A stretch of DNA of 64,000 nt from Harmothoe impar (taxonomy: Eukaryota; Annelida; Polychaeta; Phyllodocida; Polynoidae). The stretch lies in the NCBI GenBank assembly GCA_947462335.1, contig OX381714.1, positions 54,853,800 to 54,917,799 on the forward strand, read 5' to 3'. Positions within the stretch are counted from its first letter, which is position 1. The number at the start of each line of letters is the position of its first letter. Below, piece after piece: positions 1 to 10,288 of this stretch. The notes beneath the pieces were generated by a model. That model did not search any database and was not told where the DNA came from. It saw nothing but the letters and a program-made list of their open reading frames with translations. The position numbers and the translations under genes are program-made.

Positions 1-2280
1 AGATAACGTTGAACCAACGTTGGTACAACGTCAGAATGCTAGCTGGGAAATTGGTTGAAAAAAGTTGAAGGTTAAAAAATTTAATTTCAATTTTTCAAAA
101 AATGAGGTGAGTAAAATCCATGAAAATTTAACTTGATTTGAGCCAAAATGCCTGCGCATTACTAAGCTACTATGCCCGCCACGCACACCAATTTTCTGAA
201 CCCATTATAGTGGGATCAGGAAAACTATGGTATTGACTTTTTTGTTAAGGCTTAAGCCAAAGTTAAAGGGAAATGCGGGTTCCTACACATAGGTCACCTG
301 GTGGTAAAAAACAATACTCATGAAAATTCTTCTTTTGGCTAAATTTGTATTCCAATGTATGGTACTTTCCCTTAATTTTAATCAGCTATTTTATTTGCTA
401 TCCAGAGACTAGACCTGTGTGTATGGCATTTATTAGCCACCGAGACACCCATAGCATCCTATAGCTAAGGCAAAATAAGTATTTTGAAAAATTCATAACT
501 TTCTTAAATAATCGGTGACCCCCTAGTTTTTTGCATCTAAATTGTTCCCATAGATGCCCATGACACATTACCAGGTTTTGGTTGATATAGCAATAGAAGG
601 GGATAATCCATGACCGATAATGTGAGAAAATATGGTTTTCCCATTTATTTCCATGATTAAGGGACTCATTTGCTAAAACGGCTGTATCATGAAAGTTAGC
701 TCGGTGACAAGTCAATTTCTAATCATTTTCTATTTGATAATAAATTAAGCTAATATAATCTTGAGTTACATGCAAATAGCAATAGAATTTCAGTATTATC
801 CCGACAAGTAGCATTTCCCTTTAAGTCTGTTAGTCTGAGATATAATAAAATCCCAGGGGTTTTAACATAAAGAATAAAGAATAACTGCTGGGACAGATGG
901 GTTTTTTTCAGGCACAATGTTAATGTGCCCCAACACAATGTTATTGTATTTACTGATAACCTACGAGTCGGCAAGGCAATTCACGGCTCATTCCAGGTAC
1001 TTTCAACATTACAAATATTTTTTGTTATAAATGAATCCGACCTGTATTTGCTCATATGAAACTTTATTTTGATTGATTTCTTCCTTGGCTAAATTATGAA
1101 GAGCATCATTCTTTTATGATTTATAGCCAATAACAATTTAGAAAATTCCAAACTTCATTCCTAAAACCATAGCAGTATATGGATAGGGCAATTAGGAAAA
1201 ACACCAACCAAACTCAGCCTCCTGGTAGTTCTGCCTTTATTGATTCTCTGTGGCAGCTTGTGTGAATATTGGGACAAGATCAACATAGTGTTGGTAATAC
1301 AAGGATTCCAACGCAACATCTTTAGGCATAAAAAAGACTTGTGTTCAGATAACGCACCCTATTTTTTTGGCCCCATCCTATTATATCGGGCCTTTTTGTC
1401 GCCAAAAACTGCCAATTGTCTGTAAAATCAGCATCATGTATATACATGCCATGGTAGAATTACTAAATTTGCCAAATAAATTATTTAAAAAATTGACCTA
1501 ACTACCCTGATTATTTTGGCAATGTTACCTGAACACAACGACTTTTTTCTTAGCCTTACGGAGAACGATATAATTTACAGATGTGACAGAGATTTACATG
1601 TAGGAGGAGCGGAACACTACTGGCTGTTTTCGGTAATAATTAACTACAGCATTATCAGCGTATTCACCAATGTATGTTCACATATGTACAAATATAAATA
1701 CCTGAACGATCTATGTACATCTCTATGTACTGCGCATGCTCCCGATGGGCTACCAATTGGCCAATCAGCAAGCAGCTTATGTTTTAATTCTATACACTAT
1801 GATTCTAATTATAGCACATCGGACTGAACTAGAATCAGCCTGAAAAACGTCTTTTCAGATTTTGTCGAAGCATTATTTATCATTAAGTACATCACTCTTT
1901 GGTAAGCGAATTTACACATTGTCTTTAATTTATATATTTCCCAGTGTAACTGGACTCACATGTGTTATTGTAGGCTATCCTGGGTTGCCTCAAAATGACA
2001 TTTACATTATGCAGAATTGACTTGTAGACTCATTTGTATACCATACCCTATCAACGTAGAGTGTTCTGTTTGGTCTCCACAGAGTAATGCACGGGTTTTA
2101 ATCAGACAGAGTGAAATAAATTGAGTGAACAAATTGCAAAAAATGTAACACATGGTACGAAAGACTATAAGTTATTGCACATAGGTTTGTCACCTCATAA
2201 TCAGTAACAATGCATAAAAAGGGACAGTGGGTGCATCAAAGAGCATTTCTATAGCTTAAATCCCAGGGAAAGAAGTCCTG
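1..2280. other. AT-rich flank or last intron, no gene seen
   Basis: No exon with credible splice sites or protein similarity was found on either strand. The first 60 bases contain interlocking ACGTTG/CAACGT palindromes (ccaacgttgg at 15-24 region). A degraded inverted-repeat element lies at about 1333-1557. Confidence 0.6.
1333..1557. repeat. Degraded inverted-repeat element (family shared with 10289-10562)
   Basis: The left end (cttgtgttcagataacg then an accctattttttt run) is the reverse complement, with mismatches, of the right end (aactaccctgattatttt then tacctgaacacaacg). The same end motifs recur in the intron at 10289-10562, so this is a dispersed fold-back family. No coding capacity. 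Confidence 0.5.
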
Positions 2281-2300
2281 ATTTAACTTTGCTTTAGTTG

Positions 2301-2369
2301 TGACGTCACACAGTTATGTATGACGTCATTTCTTGTCACACAGCTTCTAATGACGTCATATGTACGTCA
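2301..2369. promoter_or_regulatory. Cluster of cAMP-response elements (three TGACGTCA)
   Basis: Perfect palindromic CRE/ATF sites at 2301-2308, 2321-2328 and 2351-2358, plus an ACGTCA half-site at 2364-2369, all within 69 bp. CREB/ATF bZIP dimers bind this octamer. Which transcript it would serve is unknown; it lies 2.4 kb beyond the last exon found for the GEF gene. Confidence 0.55.
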
Positions 2370-2480
2370 CAAATACAACATGAGTACAAAGGGGCTTGGA
2401 ACGTGACCCCCAAAACGTACGTGGCACCAAATATATGATCTCTGCTGTACAGTTCGCCTCTTGCATGATCTAATTATTCG

Positions 2481-2969
2481 CTAATCGTCACCAAATGTCC
2501 ATCTACTCATCTTTTGATGATGAGGGAAGAAAGAGGAAGAGTATAACGGTTTTAACGCTGGGAAATTGGTCACCATGGCAACGAGGTAGCCTCCCTGATT
2601 GGGACCACTGATTTGTATAGTTTCCACATCATGATTGCCATGCCCTGGTATCAGCCTTATTCTGCAAAGTAAGTCAACATTGGCAGGGTCTTTGCACTGT
2701 CTACCAGAGACTTTGCAGTCTTTGGTCACTCCTTTCGCCTTGGCAGGATTGTCAACGTTCTGCTTTGCAGGAGTCGTAGTGCCATAGGCCACTACCCTTC
2801 CACTGTGGGTCAGGCCTGCTATTTGGCACAGTCTTTTACCTTCTTTGGCTCTTGTCCATGTTGGCCATGGCCTTTTGGTCCAGTTGTCTGTACACTCGGG
2901 GCCATATATACATATTCCTTCCTCCTTAACCATATTGCAGATGCACAACCACTTTGATAACAAGTACAT
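2481..2969 (-). other. Open frame of unknown status (162 codons)
   Basis: The longest open frame in the left flank, GC-richer than its surroundings and ending TFGDD-stop. A possible acceptor (gtgtacag) inside it would leave two bases that fit the phase left open by the SH3 exon, so a terminal exon of the GEF gene is conceivable. However, the polypyrimidine tract is poor and the peptide resembles nothing I recognise. It also spans an RFX-type X-box at 2569-2582. Most likely fortuitous. Confidence 0.15.
2569..2582. promoter_or_regulatory. RFX X-box-like palindrome
   Basis: gtcaccatggcaac fits the RFX-factor consensus GTNRCCATGGYAAC at every position. Similar 14-mers recur at 19731, 22883, 22930, 51388/55635 and 55661. 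Confidence 0.4.
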
Positions 2970-3526
2970 TGTACTCAGAACACAATCCTGATCTGACCCT
3001 TGTACAGAGGTTACACAGAGGTCACACAGAGGTCACTCTCATGAGAGGTCCTGCAGTGGACTTGAACCCACAGACAAGGTACATCTTCAACAGGTCTAAA
3101 CCAATCACAATCAAGTTCACATTGTCTGTCAATGACCAATCAGGAACTGTCTCTCATATTGCACCATAACTAGACTCACATCAGTCTGTGTTTAACAACT
3201 TTTAACAACTCTCCCATCAGGCATCCTGACTGACCCATGGGAAACAACTTAGGTATCCCTTAAGCCTTGGTTGGCCAATGGGAATCCTCCTTTCATGGCA
3301 GCTTTAGAACAATATCACATAGTTGGACGTCGGTGATTGGCCGGTCAGACGAGGGTTTCCTCGCCGTGCGTTGATTCAGCGTTATTTAAGCTGACGTTGC
3401 TAACGTTACTCATGTTGCTGTTAAAACTGGACCGACTCACTCCCCGTCCTCCTAGTCCTCCTCCGGACTCTGAAATAGCAAAGGATAGGAGTGAGACAAA
3501 TTGCCAAATATATATAATAATGGTTT

Positions 3527-3767
3527 AACCCTTTCAGAGGAGCATTGTGCTTTAATGTGCTATGTATTTGTCATCATGGTCCATGTTGTAGACTCGCCAG
3601 GGCTGTATTCATACACCATGCCAACCCTTTGGGAGAGTATCAACCCCATAGTATCAGCATGATGCTTCATTGAAACACTGGTGAGTTACTCACCAGGGCT
3701 GCATTCATGAATCATGATGACAAATTGGCATAGCGCATTAAAGGACTATGCAGCCCTCTAAGGGCTA
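3527..3767. repeat. Fold-back repeat FB, near full length
   Basis: Shows the whole plan of the family: outer ends aaccctttcag...ctctaagggct, then two hairpins built on a gaatgcag..ctgg / cgag.tactcgccag..ctgcattc core, separated by a third stem (gccaaccctt...gtatcagc). About 240 bp. This is the reference copy for the entries labelled FB below. Confidence 0.75.
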
Positions 3768-4734
3768 AACTTATGTTTTCATATGTCAAGTTTTGCACAA
3801 GAACTTGTTGAATTTCATGGAAGAACATAATAGTACATCGTTGAAATTTTAATATCTCCACAGAATCTCGTACAATAGCACAAACCATAAACCTATTTAG
3901 TGGTTGTATGTCAGAGAATATCAATGTGTGTGAGGATAGATATATCATCTTACTAGGATTATGTTTATTTTAGAGGCATGCTGATACTTGTTCAACATTT
4001 ATGCTGAATACTCAGTTATCATCTACATTTTCTGTTGCATTGTTGTTCACAACTGCAGTTGTAAAATAAATCTGAACATGTGCATGCAAGTGTCGTTTGT
4101 TTGTGCATAACAGAATGAAAGGATTGCACACGAAACATTTTAGGGGCAAACAATGTATAAAGTATTAGACTAAGAATCATTATACCCATCATAAGATGAT
4201 TAAATCAAATAATTACATCTTCGAGGATTTCTTTCTGGTATGATATCATGTTAATCCTAATTTTAAAGGGAATGTTTTGGCATGACTTAATCACATTAAG
4301 GGCATAGGATTTTAAAACAACAACAAAAAAAACTCAAACCACAACAAGCCGTAGACTACAAAGTATAGTGTGTCTTCCATGTACAGTGTTTTGACAATAC
4401 TTGTAGAGAGGTAAAGTGTGGGTGTAGGTGTAGATGAGTATAGGGTGGATTCCACAAGAAATGGTATTATCAGATATACGTATAGTAATTGACAATATGA
4501 TAAATTAATTAAATATTTATTTCTCAAATTGGCAATGGATAGCTGCCAGATATTGAAAATTTCTCACTTTTCTCAACCATTCATTTTAAAATAATTTCAA
4601 ACTATGAAATGAAAAAGAGAGAAAAAAAATCAAATATGAGGGTTAAGTGGAATCGACCCTTTATAGCCGTGGAGCAGTATCACAAACTACCCAGCCCCCT
4701 CTCAAAGAGACACCAGGTCCAATCAGAAGTAGGT

Positions 4735-4800
4735 CGATGAAGATGAAGAGGTCAAGGTCGTTGAAGAAGCGAAACAGGTCAAGGTGAAGGTCACTCAGTG
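4735..4800. repeat. AGGTCA-type short repeat
   Basis: Purine-rich run of gaggtcaaggtcg, caggtcaaggtg and aaggtcactc just past the last exon. The same AGGTCA-rich composition recurs at 15150-15200 and inside E1b, so it is a dispersed short-repeat habit of this genome. Confidence 0.5.
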
Positions 4801-4834
4801 CAGACGGGTGCAGGTAAAATAGTAATCACCTTAC

Positions 4835-5063
4835 CAGAGCTGCTCATGGAAAATGTGGAATGAGAACTTCTCCGCTTGACTGAATCCAAGTAGCTGGCCG
4901 GGGCCCAGCCTTCCTCACTCGTGGAGAGAAGGCGGACGTACCACCAGCCCTCGTTGCCGACCTTGAGGACTTCCACAAGGTCACCTTCCCGCATGGAGAT
5001 CTCTCCGGGGTCCACTCGGTTGTAGTCGGCTAGTGCGACATACTCTGCTTGGAGAGCGAGTGC
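4835..5063 (-). CDS. MCF2L-like: E20: SH3 domain exon (last exon found)
   Basis: Seventy-six codons plus one base (residues 743-818), acceptor aatttgcag. YVALADYNRVDPGEISMREG opens the SH3 (ALYDY-like ALADY), followed by GDLVEVLK, the paired Trp of NEGWWYVR and the EGWAPASYL strand, so all main ligand-binding positions are present. It then runs into a Ser-rich tail. The exon can end at a good CTG|gtaagg donor with a further exon downstream or beyond the left edge, or read on 14 codons to a TGA at 4791, with a possible AATAAA (minus strand) at 4516-4521. Vertebrate DBS also has a short Ser-rich tail after SH3. Confidence 0.95.
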
Positions 5064-5371
5064 CTGCAAATTTTAAATAATACAGCATCACCATCTCACT
5101 CCCTATTTCAATTCCCAGAATATCAAAAATGTTAATGATTTAAAAAAGATATATTATGTCAATATTTCCATTACAGAATAACACCAATTCAAAACTGCAT
5201 CTTTGATGCTTGGGATAGAGATATCCTAGGTCCTACTCAACTTGGACAAACTTTCCCAACTCAATGGGGAAAAGTAGCAAAATTCCTATTATGTATGTGG
5301 CAGGGGGTCTCTAATACACCAATTTACCATTAGAGGTCCACATAGTGCTCATAATTCAGGTAGTGACTCAC

Positions 5372-5588
5372 CTGTTCATGTGAGAGGTAACTGAGGGGGT
5401 CCAACCCATGGTCCTCATACTCGTCACTGCTCCACCCGGCGTCGTCCGAGTACTCGTCTGTGGTTCGCGACTCGGGTAGCGAGTCCTCCCGCCCGAGGTG
5501 CATGTTGGGGTTATTGTTGTTAGCTGTGTTGTCCATGGACCCTTGGACTGGGTACACTGCTGGGCCTTCAAACGCCACCGGTTCAGCA
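5372..5588 (-). CDS. MCF2L-like: E19: acidic PH-SH3 linker with GWSSDE motif
   Basis: One base plus 72 codons (residues 671-742), acceptor actcctccag, donor gtgagt. A Pro/Asn-rich start is followed by a strongly acidic run (TTDEYSDDAGWSSDEYEDHG). The core D-D-x-G-W-S-S-x-E is also present between PH and SH3 in vertebrate DBS, pointing to a conserved short motif in an otherwise variable linker. It ends YLSHEQ in phase 0 before the SH3 exon. Confidence 0.93.
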
Positions 5589-6067
5589 CTGGAGGAGTAG
5601 GGGGTTGAAATGGTAAGTATGGTTATAAGAAAAATCACTAAATGATACATACATCATATTTCTTTTTTTGGATCTACTCAACACCCTCTCTTTCTTTCCT
5701 TAAAAAATGTGAAGATTCGAATTTACAGTTTTATATCTCGGAAAATCTTAACGATTTTTCCAGAAATTGTTTCATGCATTTACTTTATATAGTCTTAAAG
5801 ACATTGGATAATATCAAATGTCCACTTGGTGTAAGAGGGTTATAATAGATTCAACTTTTTCAAAATATAATGGATTCAACTTTTTCAAAAATGTTGGTAA
5901 TATGATAGTGTGGTTTTCCTCTGCTGCTTTTGTCTTGCAGAACCTGATTCCCCTCACTGCTACTTTTTGCATTGAGGGAACTGAATTTTGTAGTTGTATT
6001 ATCATGACAGGAGTAAGTTATATGGTTTAATTATAATGATACATCGCTTTTCCAGTGATTAACTTAC

Positions 6068-6110
6068 CTCGAGGAAACTGGTATCGTTGGAATCTCCTTT
6101 TTATGTTTAT
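6068..6110 (-). CDS. MCF2L-like: E18: 43-bp micro-exon, linker
   Basis: The smallest exon: 13 full codons with split codons at both ends (residues 657-669), acceptor ctcttccag, donor gtaagt. It encodes KHKKEIPTIPVSS, a short basic then Pro/Ser stretch after the PH helix. No database-level similarity is claimed; it is supported by strong splice sites and by restoring the frame between E17 and E19. Skipping it would shift the frame, since 43 is not a multiple of three. Confidence 0.85.
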
Positions 6111-6320
6111 CTGGAAGAGAAGTGAATGTTTTCTCATTAAATGTAATACATACTACATATGCTACATATGATACAACTTATCAAAAGTTAGATATGACAC
6201 AAGTCATTGACGCAACAAAATGTAGTGGCGTAAAAAGGGGGAGTTACTCAACAGTACTGTATTGGTACGTCATATTAGAAAATAGACATGCTGCCATTAT
6301 AGGGTTAGAATGGAACTTAC

Positions 6321-6399
6321 CTTTGAGTTGATCAAACTGGTTAAATAGCACCTTCTTTATTTCCTTCACCCACAGGTTCTTGGTAGATTCGTTGTTGGC
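6321..6399 (-). CDS. MCF2L-like: E17: PH domain C-terminal helix
   Basis: Twenty-six codons plus one base (residues 630-655), acceptor gtctttgtag, donor gtaagt. KNLWVKEIKKVLFNQFDQL is the amphipathic C-terminal helix of the PH domain, with the near-invariant Trp, as in AAWVNEIRKVLTSQL of DBS. The final G joins AT of E18 as Asp. Intron 6400-6791 contains a partial fold-back repeat (6633-6770). Confidence 0.95.
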
Positions 6400-6632
6400 C
6401 TACAAAGACACAGTAGGAAACAAATCAGTATAAATTCATTATGAATTGTTAACAAGAAACTAGTACCTGAAAAGTACCTTGCTGAGAAAGAGCTCCCCAT
6501 GCACCAACATTTTAATCCCCCACTTAGAAAGAACGTCCTTTTAGTCACTGACACATCTGTTTTTACTGTAGCAAATGGCTTTGATATCTCCAACAATGTC
6601 CGAACAATGTTACGCTTCTATTCGTTAAGCGT

Positions 6633-6770
6633 TTAGTGGCAGAGTGCTTAAACGTGCTATGCCATTTGCTTTCATGAAAGATGAATGCAGCGCTGGTGAG
6701 CAACTGCTCCAGTGCTGCATGAATGCATCTTGCTGACAAAGGGCATTGTGCGGCCTTGAAAGGGTCGAAA
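6633..6770. repeat. FB repeat, single hairpin only
   Basis: One hairpin (gatgaatgcagcgctggtgag...ccagtgctgcatgaatgc) between a scrambled left end and a cttgaaagggtc right end, in the intron between E17 and E16. Confidence 0.6.
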
Positions 6771-6791
6771 TGAAGAGGTTGCAGAACTAAC

Positions 6792-6884
6792 CTGGCATAT
6801 GTAGACCTCGGCCCGACCTCGGAGCCAGATCTCAAACTTCTTCTTGTCGCCTTTTACATTCTCCGTTATCCCAATACTCGCCGT
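6792..6884 (-). CDS. MCF2L-like: E16: PH domain, strands 5-7
   Basis: Thirty-one codons, phase 0 (residues 599-629), acceptor tttcctccag, donor gttagt. IGITENVKGDKKKFEIW then AEVYICQ match VGITENVKGDAKKFEIWY...EVYIVQ of DBS with very few changes. The basic KGDKKKFE loop is the likely phosphoinositide-facing surface (inference). Confidence 0.97.
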
Positions 6885-7199
6885 CTGGAGGAAATAAGAC
6901 ACATTGTTAGCATACAATGGCTAACAAAATATATATATACAATGTTAGGAACAAAGTTAATTATATTATGAGAATTAATTATTGTCACCATACCATTGTG
7001 AGAAATACACAACTGCTGCCTGAGCCTTTTTGGCCCAATATAACCTCACTAATTGGATTTTAACTGATAGATGGACTTCAGTCGCGATATCTTTTTTTCA
7101 AGAATTCCTAAGGAATTTCTAAGGAATTTACCAAAGATTTTTCCTGAGAATTTTTTTTTGAGATGTTCTTACTAAAATCTAGCTATTTCTACTTTTATA

Positions 7200-7255
7200 G
7201 TAACCCCTACTCATATCTAGTTGGTATTTGTATATGTAAGCTTCCTTATCTAAAT
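7200..7255 (-). pseudogene. Degraded second copy of the E15 exon edge
   Basis: On the minus strand it reads as a relic of the E15 3' end: GAT AAG GAA GCT TAC ATA TAC then a Tyr-Gln-Leu-Asp relic, where E15 has EKAAYIYKNQLD. The splice donor GT has become AT (gat|atgagt). Confidence 0.6.
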
Positions 7256-7368
7256 ATTATGTTACTTTTTCAATAATTCTCTAAAAACTTCTTTAGAATT
7301 TTCAAGAACTTTTTCAAGAATTTTCTGAAAATTTTCCAAGAATTTTCTGAAAATTTCTCCAAAAAAAT

Positions 7369-7431
7369 GTCTACTCATGTCAAGTTGGTTTATAGATGTA
7401 AATTGCCTTCTCTAAATGTTGTGTTACCATT
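7369..7431 (-). pseudogene. Degraded copy of the E15 exon edge
   Basis: Aligns base for base with the last ~55 bp of E15 and its donor region; EKAxYIYK is still readable, then a deletion breaks the frame and the donor GT is lost (cttgac|atgagt). With 7200-7255 it forms a tandem series of exon-edge copies spaced by AT-rich aagaattttc repeats (7085-7480). Confidence 0.65.
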
Positions 7432-7500
7432 TTATTAAGAATTTTCAAGAATTAACCAATATTTTCTAAGGATATTTTTTCTGGGGAATTTTCTACTTAC

Positions 7501-7707
7501 ATCAAGTTGGTTCTTGTAGATGTAAGCTGCTTTCTCCACGTGTTGGGGGTCGTCCTTCTTCTTACAGAACATGACCAGGTTGGAGTAGAGGAAGATGTGT
7601 CGCTGCATCGGTTTGAACCGGATGTCCCGGATCTTGTCCTTTTTGTGCGCCGTCCACACGTTAAAAGCCCCCTGCATCAGCAGGTGCCCCGCGTCTGAGA
7701 TCTTGCC
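7501..7707 (-). CDS. MCF2L-like: E15: PH domain, strands 1-4
   Basis: Sixty-nine codons, phase 0 (residues 530-598), acceptor ctattccag, donor gtaagt. HLLMQGAFNVWT opens the PH fold; Gln in LLMQG matches DBS Gln834, spaced 20 residues after His814 exactly as in DBS. FKPMQRHIFLYSNLVMFCKK follows, and Tyr in AAYIYK matches Tyr889 of DBS, which touches the bound GTPase. The extended variable loop of vertebrate DBS is short here. Two degraded copies of the exon's 3' edge lie in the downstream intron (7200-7255, 7369-7431). Confidence 0.97.
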
Positions 7708-7734
7708 CTGGAATAGAGATAAATTGATTACATG

Positions 7735-7865
7735 GCTGATAATATGGTACAGTCAGACCTTAATCTTCAATAATCTGGCACCCTTGATAATATGGCTGTT
7801 TTTTCTGCAGGGACATGAGCATATGAATATGCTCCAATAATCTGGCGGATTCAACATCCTGTTAT
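7735..7865. repeat. Probable remnant of a pogo/Tigger-like DNA transposon
   Basis: Starts tacagtcagacctt and continues caataatctggcaccctt, which resembles the ends of pogo-type elements (TA then CAGT..AnCCT..). No matching right end was seen, so it is partial. Confidence 0.4.
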
Positions 7866-8097
7866 GTTTTGCCTGAAACGGAGGCGATCAGTTCATTTAG
7901 GTCTCTATGTTAAACCCATGTCAGTTTTATACTCCATCCCCCATTGAGTATAATTTAGCCATACTACATAGCTTAAAAGCCTGTTGAATTTCCTAAAGTT
8001 CAAAGTTGATTAAAACCGAAAATTACGCAGTTTAAAGCAACTTTAAGCGAACTTTAAATCTGAAGTCTCATGCAGTGGGAGAAGCTCTAGTACTCAC

Positions 8098-8223
8098 GTT
8101 GAAGCCTGTGATGCCGACCTCGTGCATGATGTCGTTGACGTACTTGAGGACACTTAACATACAGTCTAGGGCCTCCTGCAGGTCCTGACACCCAGAGCCG
8201 TCCTGGGTGTACCTTAACATCTC
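8098..8223 (-). CDS. MCF2L-like: E14: DH C-terminal helix and DH-PH junction
   Basis: Forty-two codons, phase 0 (residues 488-529), acceptor gttgttgcag, donor gtgagt. It reads EMLRYTQDGSGCQDLQEAL then YVNDIMHEVGITGF. Asn and His in VNDIMH correspond to DBS Asn810 and His814, which contact Cdc42/RhoA in the crystal structures (numbering from memory). The adjacent intron 8224-8674 carries a partial copy of the fold-back repeat at 8358-8505. Confidence 0.97.
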
Positions 8224-8357
8224 CTGCAACAACCGAAACCGAAACTAGTTTGAGTTTTGATTTTTAAAATTTGGTTTCATTACATACATGGGGTGCTTTT
8301 TATAAGCAAAACCAAAATGATCAGTCGAGCGAGATTTCCATGATAGACACTGAGTTA

Positions 8358-8505
8358 ATCTTTTAAGGGCAGCATGTCTCAACCAAGTAGGCTCGGCGTG
8401 ATGCTTGAATGCAGCTTTGGCGAGTAATTCGCCAGGGTTGCATTCATGCAGCATGACGACCAAGGGCACGATGTATTATTACATTAAGCCGCTCTTAAAA
8501 GGGTC
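8358..8505. repeat. FB repeat, one-hairpin copy
   Basis: One full hairpin (gatgcttgaatgcagc...gttgcattcatgcagcat) plus the right end gccgctcttaaaaggg and a left end cttttaagggcagcat, in the intron between E14 and E13. The inter-hairpin stem and second hairpin are missing. Confidence 0.65.
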
Positions 8506-8674
8506 ATCTCGAGGAGAACATTCATTAAAGGTTGAGGTAGAGGTCACAGAAAAAAAGCGTTAGTAATGAATTCAGACAGAGAACATCGACAGCTTTCGTT
8601 TGATATATAACAATTGCATATTTGAAATTTATTTATGAAAAATAAAACTAGAAATATCTCTTGAGTAAAGTTAC

Positions 8675-8767
8675 CTTGAGTAACAGCTGGTACTTGGTTA
8701 TCCGTTGGACAGGTTTGAGTAGGTAGGCGCCCAGCGGTAACCGGTGACTCAGCCGCTTCTGACACTC
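8675..8767 (-). CDS. MCF2L-like: E13: DH domain, conserved region 3
   Basis: Thirty-one codons, phase 0 (residues 457-487), acceptor cccttacag, donor gtaact. [16 protein letters not shown] is the near-invariant CR3 helix of DH domains, which packs against CR1 and contacts the GTPase switch regions. It is the strongest single identifier of a RhoGEF in the window. The upstream part [15 protein letters not shown] matches ECQRKLDHKLSLDSY of DBS. Confidence 0.98.
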
Positions 8768-9159
8768 CTGTAAGGGCAGAGGTCGAAGGTCAATGAACTA
8801 ATGAATTAATATTAACAGTTATACGGTATTATAATACATACATACATAAGCAAAAATATAATGGGCTAAACCAAATCAGGAATGTGCTTGTATTTTAGGT
8901 TGTAAGTTTCAAAACTTCTATATTAAAATATTTTTTTATTGCTGCCTTCGTTAATTCAGCAGAAACAACTGGGCTGACCTTCCCTCGGTTACACTTCACA
9001 CCTCCTATCAATCAATAATCAATTACTGAACATGGATACTTCAAATCTACACAGTTAATACCATAATTATATCCCCAATTTCAATTAAAATGTAGGTTAG
9101 AGCTTGCCTTTATGTCTTGGTAATATAATCTCATATGAAATAACATTCATGACATTTAC

Positions 9160-9255
9160 CTTAAAGAATGGGTTGCTGTCGCCGACAAGTTTACACAAAG
9201 CTTCCGACTTTTGTTTGTTCTGGCAATAAGCGCTGTAGATCCGAAACTCCTCTTT
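9160..9255 (-). CDS. MCF2L-like: E12: DH domain, YCQNKxxSE segment
   Basis: Thirty-two codons, phase 0 (residues 425-456), acceptor ttcacag, donor gtaaat. RIYSAYCQNKQKSEALC matches IYEKYCQNKPRSESLW of DBS, and it ends DSNPFFK, the equivalent of CPFFQ before the CR3 helix. Introns on both sides (8768-9159 and 9256-9606) are AT-rich with no feature recognised. Confidence 0.96.
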
Positions 9256-9606
9256 CTGTGAACGATTAAAGAAAATATTGTTATTAAGCACTGTTGCTAT
9301 TGATGATTTAAGAGAGCCGAGCAATTAACATTAAAAGTACATATAAATACCCAGCATGTATACATACAAGTAACAATGGGTCATGGGACCCTCCTTCGCT
9401 CAGTAATGTGCAATGTTTCGGTAAATTTAAACTCAAATATTTACCTGTGAGTATTTCTGATTCAAGAGCATTAGTTTAGTAACTATTCATAAGGCTAACG
9501 TTTTAAATAATATTCTCCTAAGAGTGTATCTCACTGTAAGTACTCGGCAGCTACTGAACATTATATCTTCCATGACAATTATTACAAATCAATATTAGTT
9601 ACTTAC

Positions 9607-9676
9607 TCTGGCTACAAAACATTTGCCAACCATGGAGGGTGTGTTTCGACAATTTTCTAAATCTTTGAGAAACGTT
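9607..9676 (-). CDS. MCF2L-like: E11: DH domain, CR2 start
   Basis: One base plus 23 codons (residues 402-424), acceptor tcttccag, donor gtaagt. FLKDLENC then MVGKCFVAR match the FLRELEN...LVGRCFLER block of DBS. At 70 bp it is one of the shortest exons, but both splice sites are canonical and the frame is kept. The intron 9677-10047 holds nothing recognised. Confidence 0.95.
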
Positions 9677-10047
9677 CTGGAAGAAAAAGGATGATGAGTA
9701 TTAGTATCTGATACAGAATTAGTTTCACTATGATTTGGATATGATTCACAGAACTTACTCATTTATGCCAAATATCCATTAGTAGACCATACACTAAATT
9801 GGATCTTGCAGGATTTTAGAATCACAACCGCCGTTTTGAAAGATTCTTAAAGCGACACTCCCGCCAAGAGTCTCAAAGTAACTGTATTATTCATCTTGTG
9901 GTGAGAGGGGCACTTTAAATGTCTTAGATGTTAAAACAAAAACCTTTATTTTCTCATTTCCCGTATATTTCATTTTTTACTATTTATTTTACTATTTTCT
10001 ATGACGCCTTTTGAGGCTAACATGAGATAGGGGAAACCTGTACTCAC

Positions 10048-10127
10048 GTGGAATGGAAGCTGTAGATCTCGTCCATGTTCCCGTACAGAACGTGACGTTG
10101 TCCGACCAGCTCTTGGGGGATGAGATC
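10048..10127 (-). CDS. MCF2L-like: E10: DH domain, GNMxEIYxFH segment
   Basis: Twenty-six codons plus two bases (residues 375-400), acceptor cccttccag, donor gtgagt. LYGNMDEIYSFH corresponds to LFGNMEEIYHFH of vertebrate DBS, the helix between CR1 and CR2. The last bases AC join A of E11 as Thr. The intron upstream carries an inverted-repeat element (about 10289-10562). Confidence 0.96.
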
Positions 10128-10288
10128 CTGGAAGGGAAGTACCCAGTGACGTCTCGTTATAAGGAGGACTCATTCAAGGAAATTCATGTTATAATGTATT
10201 GTTTTACTCTAATTTCGGTATTTCATTTCATTTATGTTTTTCTTATATGTTTTAACATTTATTTTTGGCCCCTCTTAGACCAAAAAAA

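Noticed and set aside
3040..3150. tRNA-like B box (gggttcaagtcc on the minus strand) with a weak A box
   Set aside because: No cloverleaf can be drawn: the acceptor and anticodon stems do not pair. At most a remnant of a tRNA-derived SINE.
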